Origin: CAYNHF01 sp964397045
GTDB taxonomy: Bacteria; Actinomycetota; Acidimicrobiia; Spongiisociales; UBA5794
Direction: 5' to 3'
Length of the DNA stretch: 64,000 nucleotides
Assembly (NCBI GenBank): GCA_964397045.1
Contig: CAYNHF010000049.1
Span: 27,851 to 91,850, forward strand
Shown here: positions 1 through 8,925 of the stretch, in pieces
Layout of the letters: each line of letters begins with the position of its first letter
Numbering within the stretch: the stretch's first letter is position 1
Program-made: the position numbers and the translations under genes
Notes under the pieces: model-generated
What the model saw: only the letters and a program-made list of their open reading frames with translations
The model's database searches: none
Told to the model about the DNA's origin: nothing

Positions 1-852
1 GTCGTTCTCACCCTGTGGCACGTCGGGGGGAATGGCTCGGTTTTGGAGATCGCCACCGCGCTTGTCGTATTGCTTGTAATTGTGCGCCAGGGAGTATCAA
101 TCAGAGAGAATCGGGAGCTGGTGGAGCAGCAACGGAACGATTTGATCGCCTCGATATCTCATGAGCTGCGTACTCCCATGACGTCGGTTAGCGGGTTTAC
201 CTCGCTCCTCGACGAAGACTGGGAGACGCTCGACCCGGCCGAAAGTGCCGAGATGGTGTCGATCGTCAACCGCCAGGCTCAGCACGTCAACCGGATCGTT
301 ACCGATCTCGTTGGTCTGGCTCGCGACACTCTCGATTTCCCCGATATCGAACTGGAGCCATGTGATCTAGCGAACATCGTTGTGGATGCCGAGGCGATGC
401 TCGGGAACCGGCTTCACGCGACCATTTCCGCAGACACCCACCTCGAATCCGGTCTCTGGGTCGAGGCCGACCTCCACCGTCTCACCCAGGTCGTGATCAA
501 TCTGCTGACCAATGCGGTCCGGTACGGCAATGGCGAGATCCGTGTCGATGGTTTCGAAACGAACGGCAGCGTCATCCTGGAGATTCACGACGACGGACCG
601 GGTATTCCCAAGCGATTCGAAGAGAGCATCTGGGAACGCTTCGAGCGGGGAGCGCACCGCTACGATGCAACAATTCCTGGCTCCGGGGTCGGTCTCCCGA
701 TCGCCCGCGCCCTGGTGGAAGCCCACGGTGGCAGGATCAGCCAGCGGCGCTCAGACCACCTCGGTGGCGCGTGTTTCGTCGTATCGCTGCCGATCGGCGG
801 GTCTGATACCGCCGCGCTGGCTTCGACCGCGACTGCTCCCACCTCGATCTAA
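1..852 (+). CDS. Sensor histidine kinase, C-terminal part (cut by window edge)
   Basis: The reading frame is open to base 1, so the N-terminus lies outside; 283 codons are visible. It begins with a hydrophobic stretch that is probably the last membrane helix. A HisKA domain follows with the H-box SHELRTPMTS, whose His would be autophosphorylated. Next is a HATPase_c domain with the N-box (LLTNAVRYG), G1 (DDGPGIP) and G2 (GSGVGLPIA). By family knowledge it is the membrane kinase of a two-component system. The partner response regulator is not in the window, and the next gene, icd, has its own promoter region. A TTG at base 43 could be read as a start, but the uninterrupted frame upstream makes truncation by the window more likely. 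The ligand is unknown. Confidence 0.9.
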   Translation, partial: VVLTLWHVGGNGSVLEIATALVVLLVIVRQGVSIRENRELVEQQRNDLIASISHELRTPMTSVSGFTSLLDEDWETLDPAESAEMVSIVNRQAQHVNRIVTDLVGLARDTLDFPDIELEPCDLANIVVDAEAMLGNRLHATISADTHLESGLWVEADLHRLTQVVINLLTNAVRYGNGEIRVDGFETNGSVILEIHDDGPGIPKRFEESIWERFERGAHRYDATIPGSGVGLPIARALVEAHGGRISQRRSDHLGGACFVVSLPIGGSDTAALASTATAPTSI

Positions 853-917
853 CGTCTGAGCTCGAATCGGCTCCGAGTGGGATCGGTTCTCGCAAAAGGC
901 GTCTCGCGGAGGCGAGC

Positions 918-923
918 TAGCCT
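918..923 (+). promoter_or_regulatory. Probable -10 box (TAGCCT) of icd
   Basis: TAGCCT lies 52 bp before the icd ATG and the same hexamer precedes mdh at 2303-2308. No convincing -35 hexamer is visible. The call rests on position, on the shared sequence before two adjacent TCA-cycle genes and on the TANNNT pattern seen repeatedly in this window. Confidence 0.4.
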
Positions 924-974
924 GACACTTCGACCGGATTCAACCAGCTACAGGCGCGCGACAGGGGAGTGACG

Positions 975-2177
975 ATGGCAGATGTGATCACGATGGGACC
1001 CGAAGGCCTGGAGGTCCCCGACCAGCCGGTGCTGCCGTATATCGAGGGTGATGGGATCGGTCCCGACATCTGGCGCGCCGCCCGGCACGTGTTCGATTCG
1101 GCGGTGTCCACCGTCCACGGCGTTGAGCGCAAGGTGGAATGGCTCGAGGTGCTGGCAGGCCAGAAGGCGTTCGACGAAACCGGCGAGTGGTTGCCCGAAG
1201 CCACGGTCGACACGTTCCGTTCCCACCTGGTGGGGATCAAGGGTCCGTTGACGACACCGGTCGGCGGCGGGATCCGAAGCCTCAACGTTGCGCTCCGACA
1301 GATTCTCGACCTGTACGTATGCTTGCGCCCGGTCAAGTGGTACCAGGGTGTGCCGTCACCTGTGAAACACCCGGAGCTGGTGGACATGGTCATCTTTCGG
1401 GAGAACACCGAGGATGTGTACGCAGGTAAGGAACTCGAGGCGGACACCGAGGGTGCCCGACAGCTTCTTGACTTCGTGCGGGAAACCTACGGTTGGGACA
1501 TCCGTCCGGACAGCGGTCTGGGCCTGAAGCCGATCTCGCGGGAGGGGTCGCGCCGGCTGATTCGGGCCGCTCTCCAATACGCCCTGACCAATCACCGCGA
1601 TTCGTTGACGCTGGTACACAAGGGCAACATCATGAAATTCACCGAGGGTGCCTTTCGCGAGTGGGGGTATGAGTTGGTGGCCGAAGAGTTCTCGGAAGTC
1701 GCGGTGTCCTGGGCGGACTCCGGGGGAGCTTCCGGAGAGAAGCTGCTGGTGAAGGACTCGATCGCAGATGCGTTTCTGCAGCAGATCCTGACCAGGCCCG
1801 CCGAATACGACGTGGTGGCCACCATGAACCTCAACGGCGACTACATCTCCGACGCCCTGGCCGCTCAGGTCGGTGGGATCGGCATCGCTCCCGGCGGCAA
1901 TATCAACTACGAGACGGGCCACGCCATCTTCGAGGCGACCCACGGCACCGCCCCGAAGTACGCCGGCATGGACAAGGTGAACCCGGGGTCGGTGATCCTG
2001 TCTGGGGCCAACATGTTCCGCTACATGGGCTGGAACGAGGTGGCGGACCGCATCGAGGCCAGCCTGGAGGCCGCAGTGATGGACGGCATCGTCACCTACG
2101 ACTTTGCCCGGCTCATGGAGGAAGCCACCGAGGTCAAGACCAGCGAGTTTGCCGAGGCGATGGTCGATCGTATCTAG
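975..2177 (+). CDS. icd: NADP-dependent isocitrate dehydrogenase
   Basis: Oxidative decarboxylation of isocitrate to 2-oxoglutarate in the TCA cycle, soluble homodimer. The 400-residue product has the usual length of the E. coli-type enzyme. Visible signatures are RSLNVALRQ around the serine phosphorylated in E. coli, the ENTEDVYAG substrate loop and the C-terminal HGTAPKYAG. The Lys-Tyr of APKYAG and the Tyr and Arg of TYDFARL are the residues that select NADP over NAD in the E. coli enzyme. The start was set at ATG 975 because AGGGGAG (963-969) is well spaced for it; a GTG at 969 would abut the ribosome site. mdh follows on the same strand 166 bp later with its own promoter-like box, so this is a TCA pair but perhaps not one transcript. 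Confidence 0.96.
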   Translation: MADVITMGPEGLEVPDQPVLPYIEGDGIGPDIWRAARHVFDSAVSTVHGVERKVEWLEVLAGQKAFDETGEWLPEATVDTFRSHLVGIKGPLTTPVGGGIRSLNVALRQILDLYVCLRPVKWYQGVPSPVKHPELVDMVIFRENTEDVYAGKELEADTEGARQLLDFVRETYGWDIRPDSGLGLKPISREGSRRLIRAALQYALTNHRDSLTLVHKGNIMKFTEGAFREWGYELVAEEFSEVAVSWADSGGASGEKLLVKDSIADAFLQQILTRPAEYDVVATMNLNGDYISDALAAQVGGIGIAPGGNINYETGHAIFEATHGTAPKYAGMDKVNPGSVILSGANMFRYMGWNEVADRIEASLEAAVMDGIVTYDFARLMEEATEVKTSEFAEAMVDRI

Positions 2178-2302
2178 ACGATTGCGGTGGGGAACCGACA
2201 GGGGCGCCGGCGCGGCAACCGGCGACGCCTCGTTTTGCGGGCCCCCTCGTGGGGTTTCCGGTAGCTGCCTCGAGCGACGGATTTGGCCGCCTCCAGCCGA
2301 AC

Positions 2303-2308
2303 TAGCCT
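2303..2308 (+). promoter_or_regulatory. Probable -10 box (TAGCCT) of mdh
   Basis: TAGCCT sits 35 bp before the mdh start. A TTGGCC at 2283-2288 could be a -35 element, but the 14-bp spacer is short. It matches the box before icd. Confidence 0.4.
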
Positions 2309-2343
2309 GCGCGTGTCCCTGAAGTGACACGAGGAGTTGGCTC

Positions 2344-3279
2344 ATGAGCAAAGTCACGGTGGTCGGTGCTGGGAAGTACGGTTCAACAACCGTCCAGCGG
2401 TTGGCCGGAGCCGACATCGTCGATGAAGTGGTGATGACCGACATCGTCGAGGGCCTGCCGCAAGGCTTGGCGCTCGACATGAACCAGTCGCGTCCGATCG
2501 AGCGCTATCGCACGCTCGTCACCGGCACGAACGACTATGCAGATACCGCGGGCAGCGATGTGGTGGTCATCACCGCCGGGCTGCCGCGGAAGCCGGGGAT
2601 GAGCCGGATGGATCTGCTGTCGGTGAACGCCGGCATCGTCAAGGGTGTCACCGAGGCCGTGATGGCGGGGTCGCCGGACGCCGTGATCATCGTCGTCACC
2701 AATCCGCTCGACCAGATGACCACCCTGGCAGCGGACGTGGCGGGTGTGGTTCGGAGCAGGGTGATCGGGCAGGCCGGTATTCTCGACAGCGCTCGCTTCG
2801 CCCACTTCATCGCCGAAGCCACCAACACCGATGTCCTCGCGGTGCAAGCCGTGACGCTCGGTTCGCACGGTGACACGATGGTGCCGGTGCCCTCGCTCTG
2901 CAGGGTCGGTGACCAGCCGCTCACCGACGTACTCGACACCGCCACGATCGAGGCGTTGGTGCAGCGCACCCGCGCCGGTGGAGGGGAGATCGTCGGTCTA
3001 TTGAAGACGGGCAGCGCCTACTACGCACCATCTGCCGCGGCGGCTGCCATGGTGCAGGCGGTGATCACCGACTCGAATGAGACCATGCCGGTTTGCGCCT
3101 GGATGACTGGCCAGTACGGCATTTCCGACGTCTACCTCGGCGTGGTCGGCACACTCGGCGCCGGTGGGCTCACCGGAATCGACGAACTTCCCTTGACAGA
3201 CCAGGAACTCGCGGGGTTGCGGGAAGCTGCAGAGGGGGTGCGAGCCAAGGTGGCCGATCTCGACGAGATCGAGTTGTAG
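2344..3279 (+). CDS. mdh: Malate dehydrogenase (LDH-like type)
   Basis: NAD-dependent interconversion of malate and oxaloacetate. The 311-residue product begins with the Rossmann motif GAGKYG and has an Asp at the end of strand 2 (VVMTDIVEG), which favours NAD. The active-site loop LPRKPGMSRMDLL carries the Arg residues typical of malate rather than lactate dehydrogenases. NPLDQMT, the substrate Arg in DSARFAHF and the catalytic His in GSHGDTMVP are all present. GAGGAG before the ATG supports the start. It lies directly downstream of icd, giving a small TCA-cycle block. Confidence 0.95.
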   Translation: MSKVTVVGAGKYGSTTVQRLAGADIVDEVVMTDIVEGLPQGLALDMNQSRPIERYRTLVTGTNDYADTAGSDVVVITAGLPRKPGMSRMDLLSVNAGIVKGVTEAVMAGSPDAVIIVVTNPLDQMTTLAADVAGVVRSRVIGQAGILDSARFAHFIAEATNTDVLAVQAVTLGSHGDTMVPVPSLCRVGDQPLTDVLDTATIEALVQRTRAGGGEIVGLLKTGSAYYAPSAAAAAMVQAVITDSNETMPVCAWMTGQYGISDVYLGVVGTLGAGGLTGIDELPLTDQELAGLREAAEGVRAKVADLDEIEL

Positions 3280-3310
3280 AGGGCGCGCGGCAGCGATCGG
3301 TGAAGCGGCG

Positions 3311-4300
3311 TCAGGCGTCTGCGGACGGCGCCGCGCCGATCCCGGCAGCGACGCGAGCTTCTTCGATCTCTCTGGCGCTTTCCTCGGCGGCGATCCGCTG
3401 TCGCTCCGCCCGTGCCTGACTGTCCAGGATGTCCTTGCGTCGCGCCCACATTGCCACCGAACCGAGGAAGATCAGGAACATCCCTCCGAGGGCAACGAAG
3501 TAGCCGGCGGCCACCTGGGTGTCGTCGTAGTCTGCAGTGGGGCCCTCGGCGGCCTCCACCTGTGCCTCAACCAGCGACGTACGCATGGCACCCGCCATCG
3601 TCAGCATGATGATGGCCGCAAACACCACCATCAACACCAGCATGCGACTGGGTGCCAGCTTGCGCGGGGCGGCAGTCACCGAATAGGCAGCCATGATCAG
3701 GCCCGCGACGAGAACGGCGAACCACACTTCGAGCGCCACGTCGATGGTGTTGAACACCCAGATCAAGCCAAATGCCGACAGAACCATTGAGAGCACCCAG
3801 ATGAGGAATCTTCCCGGTCCACGCTCCACGAGCAGCGGCGCTTCGCCGTGTTTGCCGATCTTCAGCGGCACTCCCATGCTCCCACGGATGGTCCGTTCCA
3901 GGGCAGCCAGCCCGGGCCTGATGACCCGCGACAGCGCGGTGCCGGTGAAAAGGATGGTGATGACCCTGGCAAGAAGGCCGGCGAGCCCTTCGGTCACCTC
4001 TACTTGGTCTTCGCCGAAGATCAGGCCGATGACGACCCCGGCGCCGATCATGTAGAAGATGATCGCGATGCCGATCCCGAGTTTCTCCGAACCAGGCCAC
4101 AGTACGAGGAGAACACCTGTGAGCAGGGCGATGCCGATAGCCATGTAGGCCCATCCGTTGACGAACTCGTGGGCCCGGAGAACCCAGGGGCTCACCAGGA
4201 AGCGGTAATCGGGTTTCATGCGCACCAGTTCCCACACGATGGTCTGGATCACGATGAGCGAACCGATGATCGCAAGAGCGCGGGTCCAGCTGGTAGTCAA
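3311..4300 (-). CDS. Polytopic membrane protein of unknown function
   Basis: I do not recognise the family. The 329-residue protein has about seven to eight hydrophobic segments: one near residues 8-25, two near 50-95, one near 112-130, two near 165-205, then one near 220-240 and one near 270-290. It ends in a charged, Arg/Glu/Ala-rich cytoplasmic tail of about 45 residues that is probably helical. The start is TTG (4298-4300), with GGAGAGG ten bases upstream; no better ATG exists before the first helix. It is transcribed away from hup and converges on mdh with a 31-bp gap. Nothing nearby suggests a role. Confidence 0.7.
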   Translation of the reverse strand: MTTSWTRALAIIGSLIVIQTIVWELVRMKPDYRFLVSPWVLRAHEFVNGWAYMAIGIALLTGVLLVLWPGSEKLGIGIAIIFYMIGAGVVIGLIFGEDQVEVTEGLAGLLARVITILFTGTALSRVIRPGLAALERTIRGSMGVPLKIGKHGEAPLLVERGPGRFLIWVLSMVLSAFGLIWVFNTIDVALEVWFAVLVAGLIMAAYSVTAAPRKLAPSRMLVLMVVFAAIIMLTMAGAMRTSLVEAQVEAAEGPTADYDDTQVAAGYFVALGGMFLIFLGSVAMWARRKDILDSQARAERQRIAAEESAREIEEARVAAGIGAAPSADA

Positions 4301-4379
4301 CGTTGAGGGCCTCTCCTGGCGAGTGGACGTACTCTAATTGGTTTCTGAGCGCGGTTCCTGATGGGCGCCCTTCCCACCT

Positions 4380-4518
4380 CGATTCACCCAGAACCGCGGC
4401 GTCGCGGCGCCGCGAGAATCGTGGGGCGGGGCGAACGGCGGCTGTCGGGGCACTTCGTGAATCGATGCTAGGTCTCCCGCAGGGAGAATCGTTTTGTGCC
4501 TCTGCGCATTGTGAATCG
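4380..4518. repeat. Array of GWGAATCG octamers upstream of hup
   Basis: In the 305-bp gap between the divergent membrane-protein and hup genes, the octamer G(A/T)GAATCG occurs at 4414, 4457, 4484 and 4511, with an inverted copy (CGATTCAC) at 4380-4387. The last three direct copies are spaced exactly 27 bp apart. The array ends 11 bp before the probable hup -35 element. A regulator or nucleoid-protein binding array is a reasonable inference. Nothing else was recognised in this gap apart from the hup promoter. Confidence 0.5.
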
Positions 4519-4528
4519 CTCGAATGCC

Positions 4529-4556
4529 TTGACCCACAACGCCTTGCGGCTAGTGT
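4529..4556 (+). promoter_or_regulatory. Promoter of hup (TTGACC-N16-TAGTGT)
   Basis: A near-consensus housekeeping-sigma promoter: -35 TTGACC at 4529-4534, 16-bp spacer, -10 TAGTGT at 4551-4556. Transcription would start near 4563, leaving an untranslated leader of about 43 nt that contains the ribosome site AAGGAGG. Confidence 0.6.
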
Positions 4557-4605
4557 TTCACGCGTGTAATTCACCTCGATAGGGGTTTTCCAAGGAGGTT
4601 CCGCT

Positions 4606-4881
4606 GTGAACAAAGCTGATCTCATCGACTCTGTTGCCGGTACCACCGGCGAGTCGAAGGCGACCGTCGGCAAGGTTGTCGACGCAACGCTAGACACGAT
4701 CACCGGCGCCCTGCAGCAGGGCGACAAGGTCACATTCACCGGTTTCGGCACGTTTGAGCGCCGTCACCGTGAGGCTCGGATGGGCCGCAACCCGCAAACG
4801 GGTGAGCCGGTACCGATCAAGGCCGCCAATGTCCCCGCCTTCAAGGCGGGCAAGGGCCTGAAGGACGCCGTCAACAGCTGA
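4606..4881 (+). CDS. hup: HU-family DNA-binding protein
   Basis: Nucleoid-associated protein that binds and bends DNA as a dimer. The 91-residue length and the sequence KADLIDSVA, then TFTGFGTFERR, GRNPQTGEPVPI and PAFKAGKGLKDAV, match the whole HU fold including the beta-arm with its Pro at the tip. It lacks the long Lys/Ala tail of mycobacterial HupB. The GTG start is fixed by a strong AAGGAGG ending seven bases upstream. It has its own promoter and a perfect hairpin terminator, so it is probably monocistronic and highly expressed. Confidence 0.95.
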   Translation: MNKADLIDSVAGTTGESKATVGKVVDATLDTITGALQQGDKVTFTGFGTFERRHREARMGRNPQTGEPVPIKAANVPAFKAGKGLKDAVNS

Positions 4882-4902
4882 CGGGTCTTCGGATTCGACG
4901 AG

Positions 4903-4928
4903 AAGGGGCGCCCCTCGGGGCGCCCCTT
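4903..4928 (+). terminator. Hairpin terminator after hup
   Basis: A perfect 12-bp inverted repeat (AAGGGGCGCCCC, two-base centre, then its complement) lies 22 bp after the hup stop. The following T-tract is weak (CCACTTTCT). Being symmetric, it may also limit read-through from the convergent gene on the other strand. Confidence 0.75.
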
Positions 4929-5013
4929 CCACTTTCTGGAGTAGGCACTTCTGGTGCGGTGGCGGCCTCGCTGGTGCGAGATCTACTTCGGCTGGCGAAG
5001 ACCGCCTGCTGGG

Positions 5014-5397
5014 TCAGTAGTCGATGTCCATATCACCCAGGGCGTGGGCGTACTCGCTCAGCATGGCCTGGTTCATCAGAAGCTTCGCCATGTTGCCTTC
5101 TACCTTGAGTTTGCCGGTCATGAACGCCATCTGGGTGTTGATCTCTCCTTTGGAGATGCCGACCGCGGTCTCGTAGGTGCTCCGGATGGTGACGTCTGCG
5201 GTTTCCAGGGTTCCTCGGGCCATGTCGGCGTTACCGTCCGCCACGGAGACGTAGTAGGGGATCTCCCCTTCCGGGCTGTCGGTCACGACGAATTGCAGTT
5301 CGAGCGCGGTATTGGCGATGGCGGTGGCGAATCCGGCGTGATCTGCCAATGACGCCGTGGCCTCGCTCATGAACTGGTCGCTCAGGAACTGAGCCAT
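5014..5397 (-). CDS. SCP2 sterol-binding-like domain protein
   Basis: A 127-residue single-domain protein resembling the SCP2/sterol-carrier fold: an amphipathic first half, then the typical end in which a short helix follows FMTGKLKVEGNMAKLLM. In this family the phrase 'GKLKVEGNM' lies near the lipid-binding tunnel. By family knowledge it may bind acyl-CoA or other lipids; a specific ligand cannot be assigned. The start was placed at ATG 5395-5397 because AAAGGA precedes it; an upstream in-frame extension to 5517 would overlap sdhB and looks non-coding. It is 74 bp downstream of sdhB on the same strand and may be co-transcribed. Confidence 0.75.
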   Translation of the reverse strand: MAQFLSDQFMSEATASLADHAGFATAIANTALELQFVVTDSPEGEIPYYVSVADGNADMARGTLETADVTIRSTYETAVGISKGEINTQMAFMTGKLKVEGNMAKLLMNQAMLSEYAHALGDMDIDY

Positions 5398-5470
5398 TGC
5401 GGGTCCTTTCGGATGGTCGACTGCTGGAAGTGGAAGTCTAAACGCCCGCCGCAGAGCGGCAGCTTCCGGC

Positions 5471-6238
5471 TCAGAGGTTGTTCTGGCCGCTCCGTCTGCG
5501 GTCCTTCCACTGTCCAACGAGGTAGTCGCGGTTCATGAACGCGATGTTGTTGACCGAGATGCTCTTGGGGCATGCGATTTCACACTCGCCGTGGTTCGTA
5601 CACGACCCGAAGAACTCCTCCATCTTGTTGACCATCGCGACCGCCCGTTCGTAGCGTTCGGCCTGGCCCTGGGGGAGCAGATTCAGGTGGGCCAGTTTCG
5701 CAGACGTGAAGAGCTGGCCCGCGCTGTTCGGGCACGCGGCAACGCAAGCACCACAGCCGATGCAGGCGGCGGCATCCATCGCGGCTTCTGCCGCATATTT
5801 CGGGACGGGGATGTCGTTGGCGTCCGGCGCGGCACCGGTGGGAACCGAGATGTAGCCCCCGGCTTCGATGATGCGGTCGAGCGGGGAGCGGTCGACCATG
5901 AGGTCCTTGATGACGGGAAAGGCGGAGGCTCGCCACGGCTCGATGACGATGGTGTCGCCGTCGCTGAATTTGCGCATGTGAAGCTGGCAGGTGGCGGTGC
6001 CGAGCTGAGGACCGTGAGGTTGTCCGTCGATCATGAGCCCACACGTACCGCAGATTCCTTCCCGGCAGTCGTGATCGAAGACAATTGGCTCTTCCCCCGA
6101 CTCGATCAGCCGCTCGTTCACCACATCGAGCATCTCCAGGAAGGACGCCTCCTCGGAGATTCCAGTGGCCTGGTAGCTCTGGAACGAGCCGGTCGTGGTC
6201 GGGCCCGACTGTCGCCACACTCGCAGCGTGACGTCCAT
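5471..6238 (-). CDS. sdhB: Succinate dehydrogenase iron-sulfur subunit
   Basis: Electron-transfer subunit of complex II, passing electrons from SdhA flavin to the membrane heme and quinone. The 255-residue protein has the N-terminal plant-ferredoxin-type domain with CREGICGTCG plus a later Cys for the 2Fe-2S cluster. The C-terminal part has CIGCGACVAACP for 4Fe-4S and CTNHGECEIACPKSI for the third cluster. The sequence is of the b558 (non-proteobacterial) type, consistent with the single membrane subunit SdhC upstream. Its ATG follows the sdhA stop codon with no gap (TAGATG), so translation is probably coupled. Confidence 0.96.
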   Translation of the reverse strand: MDVTLRVWRQSGPTTTGSFQSYQATGISEEASFLEMLDVVNERLIESGEEPIVFDHDCREGICGTCGLMIDGQPHGPQLGTATCQLHMRKFSDGDTIVIEPWRASAFPVIKDLMVDRSPLDRIIEAGGYISVPTGAAPDANDIPVPKYAAEAAMDAAACIGCGACVAACPNSAGQLFTSAKLAHLNLLPQGQAERYERAVAMVNKMEEFFGSCTNHGECEIACPKSISVNNIAFMNRDYLVGQWKDRRRSGQNNL

Positions 6239-8188
6239 CTACTTGTAGCTCCGCTGTGTGAGGGCGACGTACTCGAACTCGAGGTCCTCCACGTGTTTGG
6301 CCGGTTCGGCGCCTTGTCCTCGCCATTCCCAGGCGGACACATTGGAGAAGTCTTCGTCGTCGCGCAGGGCTTCACCCTCGGGCGTCTGGTGTTCGATACG
6401 AAAGTGGCCCCCGCACGATTCCTCGCGATCGAGCGCATCACGGCACATCAGTTCCGCTAGTTCGAAGAAGTCGGCCACGCGACCTGCCTTCTCCAGTGAC
6501 TGATTGACCGTCTCGTTCTGACCGAGGACGCGAGCGTCCTTCGCGAAATCAGCTTTCAGCAGTGGGATTTCCGTGAGTGCCTTCTCGAGGCCTTCCGTGC
6601 TGCGCGACATGCCGCAGTACTCGATCATGATGTTGCCGAGTTCGCGATGGAACGAGTCGACCGTCCTGGTGCCTTTGGTGTCGAGACGGCGCCGGATCTC
6701 GCGGTTGATCTCGTCTTCGACCTCGGTGAAGGCTCGGTCGCTCGTGGGGACAGGATCGGCGTTCAGGTAATCGGCCAGGTAGTCGCCGATCGTGTACGGC
6801 AGTACGAAATAGCCGTCTGCCAGTCCCTGCATGAGTGCGGAGGCCCCGAGCCGATTGGCGCCGTGATCTGAGAAATTCGCTTCGCCGATCGCATAGAGGC
6901 CGGGGATGGTCGTCATCAGGTTGTAGTCCACCCAGAGGCCGCCCATCGTGTAGTGCGGCGCCGGGTAGATGCGCATCGGCGTTTCGTATGGGTTCTCGTC
7001 TGTGATGCGTTCGTACATCTCGAACAGGTTGCCGTAGCGGGCCTCGATGGCATCGCGGCCGAGGCGTTCGATGGAGTCTGCAAAGTCCAGATAGACACCG
7101 TTATTGAGGGGACCCACACCCCGCCCCGCATCGATCATGCGCATCGCGGCTCGCGACGCCACGTCGCGCGGGACCAGGTTTCCGAAAGCCGGGTAGACGC
7201 GTTCGAGGTAGTAGTCGCGTTCGTCTTCGGGTATGTCTGCCGCAGGCCTGGTTTCGTCCGCAGATTCGGGCACCCAGATCCTGCCATCGTTGCGCAAGGA
7301 CTCGGACATGAGGGTCAGCTTGGATTGGAATTCGTCGCTGGCGGGAATGCAGGTCGGGTGGATCTGGGTGAAAGACGGATTGGCGAAAAGCGCGCCTTTC
7401 TTGTGGGCTCGCCAGATCGCGGTGGCGTTGCATGCCATCGCGTTGGTGGAGAGGTAGTACGCGTTGGCGTAGCCGCCGGTTGCCAGGACCACCGCATGAG
7501 CCGAGTACGAGCTGATCTCTCCTGTTACCAGGTCACGCACGACGATTCCTACCGCGTGCCCGTCCTTCACGACGATGTCGAGCATCTCGGTTCGGTGGTG
7601 GACGTTGACGGACCCTGCCGCTACCTGCCGCTCCAGTGCCTGGTACGCGCCGAGCAGGAGCTGCTGGCCGGTCTGTCCTCTGGCGTAGAACGTGCGGGAT
7701 ACCTGGGCCCCGCCGAAGGATCGGTTCGCCAATTGGCCGCCGTATTCGCGGGCGAAGGGCACCCCCTGGGCGGTGCACTGGTCGATGATCTCGTTCGCCA
7801 CCTGGGCGAGCCGATAAACGTTCGACTCGCGAGAGCGGTAGTCGCCACCCTTCACCGTGTCGTAGAACAGCCGGAAAATGGAGTCACCGTCGTTGGGGTA
7901 GTTCTTGGCTGCATTGATCCCGCCCTGGGCCGAGATCGAATGCGCCCGCCGCGGGGAGTCGTTGTAGGTGAACGCATCGACGTGATAGCCGAGCTCGCCG
8001 AAGGTGGCCGCCGCAGACGCGCCTGCGAGGCCGGTTCCGACGACGATGATGCGGTACTTGCGCTTGTTGGCCGGGTTGACGAGACGGATGTTGAACTTGT
8101 GCTCGTCCCACTGCTGCGAGATGTCACCCGCCGGCGTCCGGGCATCGAGGCTGCGCATGCCGGCTTCGGACTGTACGAAATCGCTCAT
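6239..8188 (-). CDS. sdhA: Succinate dehydrogenase flavoprotein subunit
   Basis: Oxidises succinate to fumarate with covalently bound FAD. The 649-residue product shows the dinucleotide motif GTGLAGASAAATFGE, the flavin-linked region RAHSISAQGGINAA (the His being the usual attachment point), HPTCIP, the catalytic Arg region in VPRDVASRAAM and PAPHYTMGGLWVD. The reading frame continues open upstream to 8836, but that extension lies inside sdhC in another frame. The true start is ATG 8186-8188, which overlaps the sdhC stop by four bases (ATGA). It is the middle gene of sdhC-sdhA-sdhB. Confidence 0.96.
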   Translation of the reverse strand: MSDFVQSEAGMRSLDARTPAGDISQQWDEHKFNIRLVNPANKRKYRIIVVGTGLAGASAAATFGELGYHVDAFTYNDSPRRAHSISAQGGINAAKNYPNDGDSIFRLFYDTVKGGDYRSRESNVYRLAQVANEIIDQCTAQGVPFAREYGGQLANRSFGGAQVSRTFYARGQTGQQLLLGAYQALERQVAAGSVNVHHRTEMLDIVVKDGHAVGIVVRDLVTGEISSYSAHAVVLATGGYANAYYLSTNAMACNATAIWRAHKKGALFANPSFTQIHPTCIPASDEFQSKLTLMSESLRNDGRIWVPESADETRPAADIPEDERDYYLERVYPAFGNLVPRDVASRAAMRMIDAGRGVGPLNNGVYLDFADSIERLGRDAIEARYGNLFEMYERITDENPYETPMRIYPAPHYTMGGLWVDYNLMTTIPGLYAIGEANFSDHGANRLGASALMQGLADGYFVLPYTIGDYLADYLNADPVPTSDRAFTEVEDEINREIRRRLDTKGTRTVDSFHRELGNIMIEYCGMSRSTEGLEKALTEIPLLKADFAKDARVLGQNETVNQSLEKAGRVADFFELAELMCRDALDREESCGGHFRIEHQTPEGEALRDDEDFSNVSAWEWRGQGAEPAKHVEDLEFEYVALTQRSYK

Positions 8189-8925
8189 GAGATGATGCCG
8201 GTGAGGACGGCGATGGGAATGCTGAGGTTCCCGATCACGATGATCGCCGTGAACACCCAGGCAAAAGTGCGCCGGGAATGGTTGTAGCGGGAGTTGTTGG
8301 AGCCGACGCTCTGGAAGAGGCTCCAAGCGCCGTGGAAGATATGAAAGCCGAGAGCGATATTGGCCGCGATGTAGATTGCGGAGACAAGAGGACGACTCAG
8401 GCTGGCTACCAGGTTGCCGTACACGTCGCCCCGTTCGAAGGCGGTGGTGGCTGGTGGTGCTGGGGTGCCCCAGGTGAGATCCGCCAGGTGGAAGAGCAGG
8501 AACAGCAGAACGATGGTGCCGGTCCAACGCATGGTGCGCGAAGCGTAGTTCGAGGCAACCCAGTGCCGCGAGGCCTCGTATTTCACCGGGCCGCGGGTCT
8601 GCCTGGCCCGAATCGCCAATTGGTAGGCGGCCACAATGTGCACTGCAAAGGTGAATGTGAGTCCGATCCGCATGATCCACAGCAGGTGGGTAGACGGGAC
8701 CAGATGGCCACCGAGGTCGCGGAGGGCTTCGCCATACTCGTTGATCTCTTCGGGGCCGAAGAAGACCTTCAAGTTGCCGAGCATGTGGGCGAATACGTAC
8801 AACAGGAGGAAGATGCCGGTGATCGCCATGATCCACTTCTTGCCGACCTCAGAGCGATAGAAGGTGACGACCCAGGGCTCGCGGCGGCGGGTTTTGCCGG
8901 CTCCTGGAGTTGCGGTCGTCGTCAC
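8185..8925 (-). CDS. sdhC: Succinate dehydrogenase cytochrome b558 subunit
   Basis: Single membrane anchor of a b558-type complex II, carrying heme and the quinone site. The 246-residue protein has about five membrane helices. The first is WIMAITGIFLLLYVFAHMLG; later ones include IMRIGLTFTFAVHIVAAYQL and TIVLLFLLFHLADL. Several His residues sit within helices and are candidate heme ligands. The start was set at GTG 8923-8925 because ACGAGGAGG lies just upstream; an in-frame extension to 9108 is Pro/Thr-rich and unlikely. It is the first gene of the operon, divergent from whiB2 with a 217-bp gap. Confidence 0.9.
   Translation of the reverse strand: MTTTATPGAGKTRRREPWVVTFYRSEVGKKWIMAITGIFLLLYVFAHMLGNLKVFFGPEEINEYGEALRDLGGHLVPSTHLLWIMRIGLTFTFAVHIVAAYQLAIRARQTRGPVKYEASRHWVASNYASRTMRWTGTIVLLFLLFHLADLTWGTPAPPATTAFERGDVYGNLVASLSRPLVSAIYIAANIALGFHIFHGAWSLFQSVGSNNSRYNHSRRTFAWVFTAIIVIGNLSIPIAVLTGIIS

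Noticed and set aside
8189..8836. 650-bp upstream extension of the sdhA frame
   Set aside because: It lies wholly within sdhC in another frame and is His/Arg/Pro-rich; the ATGA overlap with sdhC fixes the real start.
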